A stretch of DNA of 64,000 bases from Flavobacteriales bacterium (GTDB lineage Bacteria; Bacteroidota; Bacteroidia; JANQJC01), in the NCBI GenBank assembly GCA_028281825.1, contig JANQJC010000027.1, positions 62,001 through 126,000 of the forward strand, given 5' to 3'. The notes under the pieces are model-generated. The model had not been told where the DNA came from. It made no database searches and saw nothing but the letters and a program-made list of their open reading frames with translations. Below are positions 44,250 to 52,648 of the stretch, piece after piece. The stretch's first letter is position 1; every line of letters starts with the position of its first letter. The position numbers were made by a program, and so were the translations under genes.

Positions 44250-44825
44250 TTAGTTATCTTTAATGTTTATACCGCTAAAGGAGCCTGTAACGGTTATTTC
44301 CTTAGGTGGATTAGACTCATCAGCACAGCTCATAGTGAAGGTGCCGTCAATAAAGTAATCATCGGCTCCACCAAGTGAACTTCCTACGGATTGATATAAT
44401 TCAGCTTTTGTAATAGTAACACTGCCAGAGGCTGATAAATAACCTACCCCTGCATCCTGGTCGGTATAGCTACCAAATGATGATTGGGTTTGGTTCATCT
44501 GGAAAGTTCCCGTAGTGACTGAATTTGCAGTAACACCAAGGACGATTGACCACTTTTCAGAACCACCAAGAACGTTGATCAAAAGTAAGTTAAGGCTATT
44601 GTTTTGAGAACCGTTAATTGCCTTTCCATCTGCTGAGGTTACGTTTTTGGGCAAGGTAAACTCAACATGTCTTGTAACATCGCCACTTATGTCGGCTGAA
44701 AAAACAGCGTCAGGCAATTCACTTTGAGTTGTATCGTTATCGTCATCATCATCTTTTTTGCAGGCTGTGATACTTACCATTGATACTGATAAAAGCAGAA
44801 GTAATAAATGTTTAAATGATTTCAT
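44250..44825 (-). CDS. lipoprotein with acidic tether
   Basis: A 191-residue lipoprotein. The start at 44825 gives a clean signal (MKSFKHLLLLLLSVSM) and lipobox ending ITAC; the frame open further upstream has no export signal. After the lipidated Cys comes KKDDDDDND, the acidic type of surface-export signal described for Bacteroidota lipoproteins, so it may face outward. The remainder is beta-rich (DISGDVTRHVEFTLP, SGTFTMSCAD), resembling small secreted beta-sandwich lipoproteins. Its promoter carries the inverted repeat shared with two other genes, suggesting control by the neighbouring NarL-type regulator. Confidence 0.78.
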   Translation of the reverse strand: MKSFKHLLLLLLSVSMVSITACKKDDDDDNDTTQSELPDAVFSADISGDVTRHVEFTLPKNVTSADGKAINGSQNNSLNLLLINVLGGSEKWSIVLGVTANSVTTGTFQMNQTQSSFGSYTDQDAGVGYLSASGSVTITKAELYQSVGSSLGGADDYFIDGTFTMSCADESNPPKEITVTGSFSGINIKDN

Positions 44826-44861
44826 TGGGTATGGTTTTGGTTTAACAAAATTATTTGAGAC

Positions 44862-44911
44862 CAAAAGTAGAGGGGTAAAAAGCACAGCACAATTACCCAT
44901 ATGGGGTAATT
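44862..44911 (-). promoter_or_regulatory. -7 box plus TACCC-N5-GGGTA operator for the lipoprotein gene
   Basis: -7 box TACTTTTG at 44862-44869 and a perfect 8-bp-arm palindrome AATTACCC-ATATG-GGGTAATT at 44891-44911, whose centre is 32 nt upstream of the -7 box. Two other genes in this region show the same layout. Confidence 0.65.
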
Positions 44912-44927
44912 TATGAGGAAAGGTTAT

Positions 44928-45563
44928 TTAAACCAGTTTATCCTTTAAAGCCTTGGTAACAGCTTCGCCTCGTGAATTAACATGCAGTTTGCGATATATA
45001 TTCTTAATGTGCGCACGTACAGTGTGACCACTGATATACAGAGAGTCTGCAATAGTTGAATAGTTTTGCCCCTGACATAGTTTCTCCAATATTTCCGTTT
45101 CCCTTTCTGATAATGGAGACTGGGAACTGGAATGGAAAGAGTCAGTTATTTTTCGTGCTATACTGGGACTCATAGGTGCGCCACCTTCATGCACTTCCTT
45201 GATGCCAGCTAAGAGACGTGTTGGTACTGTATCTTTTAGTAGATAGCCTGTGGCACCAACCGCCAATGATTGAAATATAGACTCGTCATCCTCACGAATG
45301 GTAAGCATTATAAAATCAGTTCCGGGAACACTTTCCTTCAGTCGCTTTACTCCTTCAATACCACTAATACCAGGTAGTTCAACATCCATTAATACCACAT
45401 CGGGTAAATGTTTTTTAATAGGCTCAATGGCACTTTCGCAATCTTTAAAAACATGTTTACATGAAAACCCTGGAGACCTATCTATCAGTAATTCCAACAG
45501 GTCGCGTATCTCATTATTGTCTTCCACAATAGCTACTGATATGGTATGCAGGTAGTTATTCAT
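44928..45563 (-). CDS. NarL/FixJ-family response regulator
   Basis: A 211-residue response regulator. The receiver domain has the acidic pair VEDNNE, Asp60 in VLMDVELPG and Lys near 110 (LLKDT). The LuxR-type helix-turn-helix is in residues 145-205 (LSERETEILEKLCQGQ and SGHTVRAHIKNIYRKL). It is 58 nt downstream of the Reg_prop kinase gene and the likely partner of that kinase. A TACCC-N5-GGGTA site lies in its own upstream region, so it may be autoregulated. Confidence 0.92.
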   Translation of the reverse strand: MNNYLHTISVAIVEDNNEIRDLLELLIDRSPGFSCKHVFKDCESAIEPIKKHLPDVVLMDVELPGISGIEGVKRLKESVPGTDFIMLTIREDDESIFQSLAVGATGYLLKDTVPTRLLAGIKEVHEGGAPMSPSIARKITDSFHSSSQSPLSERETEILEKLCQGQNYSTIADSLYISGHTVRAHIKNIYRKLHVNSRGEAVTKALKDKLV

Positions 45564-45594
45564 TTATCCTGGCTCACAAAATATTGATAATGTG

Positions 45595-45641
45595 CAATAA
45601 TATCGGCTTTTACAGTTCTACTCAATTACCCATATGGGGTA
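45595..45641 (-). promoter_or_regulatory. -7-like box plus TACCC-N5-GGGTA operator for the response regulator gene
   Basis: TATTATTG (45595-45602, one mismatch to TAnnTTTG) with TACCCATATGGGGTA at 45627-45641; the centre is 32 nt upstream of the -7 box, as for the lipoprotein gene. The operator overlaps the last codons of the kinase gene. Confidence 0.6.
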
Positions 45642-48600
45642 TATTACATATGAAACTCACAGTAGTACCTTTCCCTTTCTCCGATTGTAAACCAAAAGTA
45701 GCTCCGGCTGTTGCTGCCCTTTCAGCCATAATGCTTCTTCCATACCCTTTTTTGCTGGTTTCTTCGTTTACATCAAAACCTTTCCCATTGTCTTGAAACT
45801 CTACTTTCAATTCACCTTTTTTTAAAGATACCATTAATTTCACTTCTTCCGCTTTAGCGTGCTTGACGCAATTATTCATTGCTTCTTTAAATATCTGTAC
45901 CATGGCCCTGCGGGTATCCATTGGTAATTTTACTTTTTGATATTCTTCTACAAGCCCTTCCACCACAAAATAAGTTCCTGCGTCAGTAAACATTGAATCA
46001 CCAAAATCCTTTAGCCTGATGATTGTATCAAAAAGTGTATCTTTCGCTGGATCCATCGCCCAGATAAAGTCTCTCATACCAGCAGAAAGTTCTTTTGAGT
46101 TTTGTTCTATTTTATTAAGAAAGTCAAGCACCTCTTTTTTACCTCCCGCTTCAACACGGGCTAATTCAGTAAACAAATTTATCTTGGTAATCTTATTACC
46201 CGCTTCGTCATGAAAATCTTGTGAACTCTTTTTTCTAAAGTTCTCCCGCTCCTCAATTTTAGCTCCCTCAATTTTAGCCTGTACCTCCAGTTTATGGGTA
46301 GCTTTTTGAACCTTATACCTTATGTAAGAGTATATAATACTGATAAAGACCAACAAGTATATCAGGCTGGCGTACCAACTCAACCACGGTGGAGATGGTA
46401 TAAAAAGGGTGATGGCAGCGCCTTTCTCATTCCATAAACCGTCGTTATTGCAAGCCTTTACCCTAAAAGTATACTCACCAGCATCCAGGTTAGTGTAAGT
46501 GGCAGAACGTTTAGTGCCCGCATCTACCCAATCTTGATCAAAACCCTCCAATTTGTACAGGTATCGGTTTTTACCCGGGTTAATAAAACTGAGAGCCGCA
46601 AATTCAAAAGTCAATACATCATGGTCATAAGAGAGGTAAAGTTCTTTTGTTTTTTCTATACTTTTATCAAGGCTAAAGCCATGCTTTCCTTTACTGTGTG
46701 CATTGACTGGTTCATTAAACAACAGGAATCTGGTAAAAACCACGGGTGGTTTGTAAGTATTATTACTCAAGCTGTCGGGGTGAAAAAAGTTAAGCCCGTC
46801 TATACCACTAAAAAACAACTCACCACTTTTGGTCTTTAAGAAGCCATTTTGGTTAAATTCATTATGTTGCAGCCCATCCCCGAGCTCATACGTTTTAGCG
46901 ACTTTACCCCGCACAGGATCAAAACATACAACACCTTTATTGGTACTGGCCCACAGGTTACCTTTATTATCTTCCAGTACACCATATATCACCTCGTTAG
47001 GGAAACCACAATCGGCCGTGTAACGAACAAACAGAGAATCTTTCTCTGGGTCAACATTTTGTAACTTCTCAAACATATTGGGTTGAAGCTGCTTAGTTAA
47101 CTTATTCAAACCACTGGCAGTAGCTATCCATAAATTATGATTGTTATCCTCATAGGTACACAATACAATATTATTGCTTAGGCTATTAAGGTTATCTGAG
47201 ACATTTCTGAAATAGATAAATCTCTCATTCACCCGATCAAAAATATTCAGCCCACCAGTTGGTGTCCCCAGCCACATATTGCCAAAGCTATCTTCCAGGA
47301 TATTGTACACAAAAGGATGACTTGGTTTTTTTTCAACCTCACCTTTGTAATACTGTTTTATATCATTAGTTCCTGGAGAATATCTGAGTAACCCAGCCCC
47401 ACCAGTACCCAGCCATATAATGCCTTGATTGTCTTCTAATATGTAATGAACAGATGTTGTACTGATATCTAATCCATTTGGCTGAATCCTCTCGAATATT
47501 AAACCGTTCAATTTACTCTTGTGCTTTGATGATACTCTATGCACACCTCCTTGTCTTGTACCTATCCAAACATTGCCCTCTTTGTCTTCTCTCAACGATA
47601 GAATATAATCTGAACGAAGTGAACTTTTAGCCTCACCTTTCCAGTATATGGCTTTTTCTCCTGTTTCTCTATCAAGTATCTTTAAACCCTCAGGGCTACC
47701 TATCCATAGGCGGCCATTACTATCTTCAAGCATCGCATACAGGCTCCTGTGCATAGACTTTTTTTTGCCCTGTTTGCTACGCATCAAACCAAAATTGGGA
47801 TTTTCCTGATAAAGCATATTCACACCTGTGCGTGTACCTATCCAGATGATATCATCCCTTGAACGGCACAAGGCTGTAATAGTATTATGAGAAATACTAC
47901 CAGGGTCATTAGTATCATGCCCGTGCCTTACCACTTCTCCTGTTTCAGGATTAAAAAAGAGGAGCCCCCTGTTGGTACCTATACAAAAGCGCTTATCCCG
48001 AGGAGGCAATAATTTCAGAAAGTCAGGGTTTCTTTCATCAAATGAGTATTGTAAGACGTGTTTACTCTCTTTTGTCTTGGGATTGACCTTATATAAGCCT
48101 GTTTTAGTAGCAAAATATATTTCGCCCCTATATTCGAGCATGTCATAGATGGCCCCCCAATTCTTACCATCGGAAAATGGTGATTTGCCTAAAAACTCGC
48201 TCTCCAATGTTTGTGTGTTGATATCCACAAATCCAGAATCTGTGTGTGCCCAAATATGTCTTGTGCCTGTGGACACTATACTACCTGTATAGTTACCTGT
48301 CGCCCTGTCGCCATTTATTCGGCTTTGCATAAAGCCTTTGCTCTTGCCTGTAGACTTATTAAATCGACATACTCCATCATTAGTACCCATCCACAAAACA
48401 CCATCATGCTCAATAATCTTGAATATGCGGTCGCTGGATATCGACTCTGGGTCATTCGGGTCATTTCGATATGAGTTGAAGGTTTCTGTAAAAGGGTCAA
48501 AGCGGTTAAGCCCTCCTCCAAATGTGCCTATCCACAAAACACCCTCCTCATCCTGATGAATGGACCATATATAATTATTACTTAAACTATTTGGGTTACC

Positions 48601-48870
48601 TGGTTCGTTCTTATATATTTTAAAACTATACCCATCATATCTACAAAGACCATCTTGGGTGCCAAACCACATAAAGCCCAATTTATCCTGTATAATGCAC
48701 TGAGATGTGCTTTGCACTTGTCCGTTCTCATCAGTCAATGAGTGAAACATTAGTTGTGAAGTCTGTGCTGCAATCTCCCTAGTGGAAAAGATAATCGCAA
48801 GTAGTATCAAAATAATGTATCTACTCCTTACCAAGAGTGAAAAGTTTTGGTTCAAGACCAAAAATGCCAT
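45622..48870 (-). CDS. Reg_prop beta-propeller sensor histidine kinase, NarX/DesK-type
   Basis: A 1082-residue sensor. A signal segment (ending IAAQ) is followed by periplasmic propeller repeats (about 45-750; many WIGT-type blade ends), a Y_Y_Y domain (about 755-825), one TM helix (about 835-855), then a kinase with His887 in QDFHDEAGNK (HisKA_3 type) and a HATPase with N-box NCVKHAKAEEV and G-box DNGKGFDV. This kinase class pairs with NarL-type regulators, one of which is encoded next. Its last codons overlap the operator of the response regulator gene. The ligand is not evident; nearby genes encode surface proteins rather than a polysaccharide locus. Confidence 0.93.
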   Translation of the reverse strand: MAFLVLNQNFSLLVRSRYIILILLAIIFSTREIAAQTSQLMFHSLTDENGQVQSTSQCIIQDKLGFMWFGTQDGLCRYDGYSFKIYKNEPGNPNSLSNNYIWSIHQDEEGVLWIGTFGGGLNRFDPFTETFNSYRNDPNDPESISSDRIFKIIEHDGVLWMGTNDGVCRFNKSTGKSKGFMQSRINGDRATGNYTGSIVSTGTRHIWAHTDSGFVDINTQTLESEFLGKSPFSDGKNWGAIYDMLEYRGEIYFATKTGLYKVNPKTKESKHVLQYSFDERNPDFLKLLPPRDKRFCIGTNRGLLFFNPETGEVVRHGHDTNDPGSISHNTITALCRSRDDIIWIGTRTGVNMLYQENPNFGLMRSKQGKKKSMHRSLYAMLEDSNGRLWIGSPEGLKILDRETGEKAIYWKGEAKSSLRSDYILSLREDKEGNVWIGTRQGGVHRVSSKHKSKLNGLIFERIQPNGLDISTTSVHYILEDNQGIIWLGTGGAGLLRYSPGTNDIKQYYKGEVEKKPSHPFVYNILEDSFGNMWLGTPTGGLNIFDRVNERFIYFRNVSDNLNSLSNNIVLCTYEDNNHNLWIATASGLNKLTKQLQPNMFEKLQNVDPEKDSLFVRYTADCGFPNEVIYGVLEDNKGNLWASTNKGVVCFDPVRGKVAKTYELGDGLQHNEFNQNGFLKTKSGELFFSGIDGLNFFHPDSLSNNTYKPPVVFTRFLLFNEPVNAHSKGKHGFSLDKSIEKTKELYLSYDHDVLTFEFAALSFINPGKNRYLYKLEGFDQDWVDAGTKRSATYTNLDAGEYTFRVKACNNDGLWNEKGAAITLFIPSPPWLSWYASLIYLLVFISIIYSYIRYKVQKATHKLEVQAKIEGAKIEERENFRKKSSQDFHDEAGNKITKINLFTELARVEAGGKKEVLDFLNKIEQNSKELSAGMRDFIWAMDPAKDTLFDTIIRLKDFGDSMFTDAGTYFVVEGLVEEYQKVKLPMDTRRAMVQIFKEAMNNCVKHAKAEEVKLMVSLKKGELKVEFQDNGKGFDVNEETSKKGYGRSIMAERAATAGATFGLQSEKGKGTTVSFICNIPHMGN

Positions 48871-49304
48871 TTTTTAGGTCTCTTTGCAAAGTAATTTGAT
48901 TAAGATGCATGATTTTACCCTTTATAAAGGACTGTTTCTCTGGAAGTGTTACATTCCATATCCCATTACACCCCCACCTATTCAGCAAGGGCATTCCTTA
49001 CTTCGCCCGCCTTTGTTTTCGCAGTTGGAATACGCTCTTTGAGATAAAGCAAACAGACCGCCTGTTGTATACCTACATCATTGACAAAACGGGTACAAAC
49101 ACGACTGACTGATATCCGAACGTGCGTAATGAACACAAATAATAAAAGAAATACTCATCAGAGAGAAAAGCCCCATACAAATACTCGCGTGGGATTACTA
49201 AACCATCTGCTGCTTTAGGGTGACGAAGAAAACCCCAAGATTTTTGAGGGTTCATATGCTTTGGTCAAGCATCACCTGCATTATGCAAAAGGTTTTCCCA
49301 ATCG
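48871..49304. other. 434-bp gap with a short repeat
   Basis: No gene supported. Holds the second copy of the GATATCCGAACGTGCG repeat (49100-49130). Downstream of it is a stretch with ACGAAGAAAACCCC-type sequence and no T-arm, so not a tRNA relic. Confidence 0.5.
49100..49130. repeat. 31-bp repeat with core GATATCCGAACGTGCG, copy 2
   Basis: Matches 42673-42710 (CACGACTGACTGATATCC then GAACGTGCGTAAT). Intergenic, downstream of the delta-60 gene. Confidence 0.65.
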
Positions 49305-50723
49305 CTAGTATTTAACCAGCCTAATTACATTTCCCGCTTCTGTTTGCAAAAAATACATCCCAGTGCTATATCCTACTAAATCAATATTCAAGGAAGAATT
49401 CCATTCCTTCACTACAACTCCATTTAAATCAATAATACGATAGGGCACAGAGGTATTTGAACTTACTACCTGCATTATCCCATTTGAAGGGTTTGGGAAA
49501 ACGGTAAAAGTTTCTTTTCCAAAGCCCTCAATAATACTGGTTGATTGATCATTATGTACTCGCGCGATATGATTTCTCAGGGTCCCGTCATACTGAGTGA
49601 AGTTCCCTCCGATTAGTATCTTCCCATCGCTCTGAATAGCTAAGGCCTCCCCGGTATTATTACAACCAAAGCCAGGGTCAAAGATGGTGTCTAAGGCACC
49701 GTTGGAACTAATACGAGCAATTGAATTTCTTGATATCCCATCATAATTGTAAAAACCACCTAAGATTATCAGGTTTCCACCGGAAAGAATTTCAACCCTG
49801 TGAATAGCATTCAGGTCAGCACCCGAACCAGGGTCAAAGGAAGCGTCAAAGTTGCCATTTGAATTCAATCGGGCAATCTTCCTCCTTGTGTTCCCATCAA
49901 ATGAATCGAAATAACCGGCTGCAATAATCTTTCCGTCATTTTGTACTTTAACAGTACGTATAGATGGAAAAGTGCCATCGCTGCCTGTTCCGGGGTCAAA
50001 TCCAGTATCCAAAGAACCATCTGAATTAATCCGGGCAATCCTGTTCAGCGCTGTACCATCGTATGAGGTGAAATCACCTCCAATAACTATTTTCCCATCT
50101 CCCTGAATGGCCAGGGAGTTAATCGAGGAGTTTGCACCATCCCCTGGTGAAAAGGAATTGTCTATTGTGCCATCTGTATTTATACGTGTTATTGATGGCG
50201 CTAAATTTGAAAGGCTGTAATAGCGTGAGAAGCTACCGCCTATGAGTATTTTCCCGTCTCCCTGAATTGCCATGGTGCGAATTTCCCCATCAGCCCCATC
50301 TCCAGGATCAAATGTATTATCAAGGCTTCCATCAGCATTCAAACGAACAATCCTATCCCTCGGAGTATTATCGAAATTGTGAAATGCTCCTCCAAGAAGT
50401 ATTTTCCCGTCCGTCTGAATAGCAATAGCATATACGTGATATTGCTGTCCTTGAACATAACCCATTACACCTGCTCCCGGGTCAAAAGTGGTATCAAGGC
50501 TGCCATCAGTATTTAGTCTGGCAATACCATTGATAGCTGTGCTGTCATATAATGAAAAAGGGCCGCCTATGAGTATTTTTCCGTCAGGTTGAATGGCTAT
50601 TGCCTCGACAACCGTATTGGTTCCAAATCCGGGGTCAAATGAAAGGTCTAATGTACCAGGATTTTGTGCTTGGGTATTAAACCCAATGATGATTAAAAGA
50701 AGGGGTAAAAATTTAAATTTCAT
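49305..50723 (-). CDS. delta-60 repeat protein with T9SS sorting domain
   Basis: A 472-residue exported protein: signal peptide (cleavage near NTQAQ), then about seven delta-60 repeats (about residues 24-375), each with a LAIQGDGKILIGG-type strand and an IARLNSDGSLDxxFDPG-type loop, forming a beta-propeller-like shape, and a C-terminal type A sorting domain from about 395 (FTVFPNPSNGIMQ, ending RLVKY). Surface-exposed or released by T9SS. Its promoter carries an AACTACCC-N4-GGGTAGTT site, so it is a candidate member of the same regulon as the lipoprotein gene. Encoded next to a TPR-LuxR regulator. Confidence 0.88.
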   Translation of the reverse strand: MKFKFLPLLLIIIGFNTQAQNPGTLDLSFDPGFGTNTVVEAIAIQPDGKILIGGPFSLYDSTAINGIARLNTDGSLDTTFDPGAGVMGYVQGQQYHVYAIAIQTDGKILLGGAFHNFDNTPRDRIVRLNADGSLDNTFDPGDGADGEIRTMAIQGDGKILIGGSFSRYYSLSNLAPSITRINTDGTIDNSFSPGDGANSSINSLAIQGDGKIVIGGDFTSYDGTALNRIARINSDGSLDTGFDPGTGSDGTFPSIRTVKVQNDGKIIAAGYFDSFDGNTRRKIARLNSNGNFDASFDPGSGADLNAIHRVEILSGGNLIILGGFYNYDGISRNSIARISSNGALDTIFDPGFGCNNTGEALAIQSDGKILIGGNFTQYDGTLRNHIARVHNDQSTSIIEGFGKETFTVFPNPSNGIMQVVSSNTSVPYRIIDLNGVVVKEWNSSLNIDLVGYSTGMYFLQTEAGNVIRLVKY

Positions 50724-50755
50724 GCTTACCTTTTTTAATTTAGCAATTACGCTTA

Positions 50756-50803
50756 CAAAGCTGCTATATACCCTTAAAATCAGAACTACCCACTAGGGTA
50801 GTT
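50756..50803 (-). promoter_or_regulatory. -7-like box plus CTACCC-N4-GGGTAG operator for the delta-60 gene
   Basis: CAGCTTTG (50756-50763; first position differs from TAnnTTTG) and a perfect palindrome AACTACCC-ACTA-GGGTAGTT at 50784-50803, centre 30.5 nt upstream of the -7 box. Same site type and position as at 44891 and 45627. Confidence 0.6.
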
Positions 50804-50828
50804 TTATAAAAAATGAAAGAAAATGGGA

Positions 50829-52457
50829 TTAACTTCTATTCCAGATGTCTAACACACTGGCCTTGGTAATGGCCTCAGTTCGGTTTTTGACATCCAGTTT
50901 GACATAGATGTTCTTTAAGTGGAATTTCACGGTATTCTCCGAAATAAAGATGGTTTCGGCTACTTCTTTATTCGTTTTACCGCTTGCAATTTCAGTAAGC
51001 ACTTCAATCTCTCTCTCTGATAAAGGGTCAATCAAATACTGGTTAATCTCTTCCTGGGTGATTTTCAGGTTTATCTTTTTCGGAGACGCTGAAATCTGGG
51101 TTTCTACATGAAGTCGCAGCATTTCCATTTCCTTCCTGTATTCTTGAAGGTGCTGCTCAGAAATCATCAGCTTACGCCTCTGTTTTTGGCGATACCGGCC
51201 AAAGAGAAAAAGGCCTGCTGTACCGATAAGGAATACTCCGCCAATGAGTATTAGTATTATGATGGTTTTTCTTCTTGTTTCTGACTTTACCTGTGTCAAT
51301 TCAAGGTCCTTTTGGGCTAGTTTTCTTTTTCTTTTTTCCGCCTCGTATTTTCCCTGCACATCCTGAATGGCTTTCTGATGTTCTATGACATAGACGCTGT
51401 CTCTGAAAACATTGCTCTTTTCCAGGTGTATATATGCTTGTGGGAAATCGTTTAGGGCTTGATAAGCCTGGGCCAGGGCCTTGTGATTTTCATAGAGCAA
51501 TATGTTAGTGATGTTCTTACCAGGAATCTCAATGGCTTTATTTAAATGTTCAATAGCCTTTTGAAAATTATCCTGTTCCAGATAGTATACTCCCAAATTT
51601 TGATGTACATCACTTATATAGTCAGGACTATTGATTTGTTGAGCGTAAGAATATGAAGTGTCCATATGCAGCAAAAACAAGTCTTCATGTCCCTGTTTTT
51701 TATATATGTTTCCCAGGTTAAGATGGTTGATGTAATGCTGCTCTATATCATCAATGGTCAAATTGTACTTTATGCTTTCCCTAATCAGGGAAATAGCTTG
51801 GTCTAATTCCCCCTTGTTTTTTCTGATAACTGCCATATTTGAAAGCAGTCTGGATATTCCCAGGCTATCATGGAGGCTTTTCTTTAATTCCAGACTTCGC
51901 CCGTAATAGTCCAGTGCTTTTTCTGGTTCACCTATGAGGTCCCAAACAAGTCCAATATTCAGCAGTGTGGAGGAAATTGAACGCGCCGAAGACTCAATGC
52001 TTTCTTTCAGCTTTAGCGCGGTATATAGAGCATGGACAGCATCCTTATACCGACCAACGGTTTTTAATTCAAGACCATAGTTATTCATGAAAGATGCGCG
52101 CAGCGTATCATTTGCCCCTGCGAATTCTAAAGCTTGTTGGTATAGTTTTATAGCCTGTTCATGGTCGCCTAGGTCACTTGTTAAGTTTCCCATCAAGTTC
52201 GTGGCAAGAGCCTTTGTCCTTATTTCATCATATTCATCAGCCAGGAGAATACAGTTTTGGAGATGAGCCTTACATAATGAATCCTGATAGGAGTTATAAT
52301 ACAATTTGGCAAGCCTATACTCTGTCTTAGCCGCGGCCTTTGCATTGCCATTTTGCATTTGGGTGTTCAATAACTGTATCAAGCTGTCTTCAACTCCTTG
52401 AGAAAAAGCATTTGAGGAAACTTGCAGTAGTGCAAAAACAATAAAGTACAATCGCAT
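50829..52457 (-). CDS. TPR-repeat transmembrane regulator with LuxR-type HTH
   Basis: A 542-residue one-component regulator. The start at 52457 gives a signal peptide (MRLYFIVFALLQVSSNAFSQ); the frame is open for 22 codons more without an export signal. About eight TPR helical pairs fill residues 30-375 in the periplasm, one TM helix lies near 405-425, and a cytoplasmic LuxR HTH occupies the last ~65 residues (LSEREIEVLTEIASGKTNKE, then SENTVKFHLKNIYVKL). The recognition helix resembles that of the neighbouring response regulator. No receiver domain. It may regulate the delta-60 gene, which is next and shares the TACCC operator. Confidence 0.82.
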   Translation of the reverse strand: MRLYFIVFALLQVSSNAFSQGVEDSLIQLLNTQMQNGNAKAAAKTEYRLAKLYYNSYQDSLCKAHLQNCILLADEYDEIRTKALATNLMGNLTSDLGDHEQAIKLYQQALEFAGANDTLRASFMNNYGLELKTVGRYKDAVHALYTALKLKESIESSARSISSTLLNIGLVWDLIGEPEKALDYYGRSLELKKSLHDSLGISRLLSNMAVIRKNKGELDQAISLIRESIKYNLTIDDIEQHYINHLNLGNIYKKQGHEDLFLLHMDTSYSYAQQINSPDYISDVHQNLGVYYLEQDNFQKAIEHLNKAIEIPGKNITNILLYENHKALAQAYQALNDFPQAYIHLEKSNVFRDSVYVIEHQKAIQDVQGKYEAEKRKRKLAQKDLELTQVKSETRRKTIIILILIGGVFLIGTAGLFLFGRYRQKQRRKLMISEQHLQEYRKEMEMLRLHVETQISASPKKINLKITQEEINQYLIDPLSEREIEVLTEIASGKTNKEVAETIFISENTVKFHLKNIYVKLDVKNRTEAITKASVLDIWNRS

Positions 52458-52648
52458 AACTCCGGACAAATAAAAGCAAAATTGGCTATCTATATTTGGG
52501 CAATATGTTTTGCCAGGGGTCATAGCGTTTATTGGTCAATATATATCCTACCTATTCGCGTAAATAGTTTTTCAAATTTCAGGGTAGAGTTTACCTGATT
52601 TTATAGTGTTGTGAATGCGCCAACCGACTATTCATATTTTTTGATTAG

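Noticed and set aside
44928-45563. Reading the TACCC/GGGTA sites as simple terminators
   Set aside because: The arms are short, there is no T-run, and all three lie upstream of genes at a constant distance from a -7 box.
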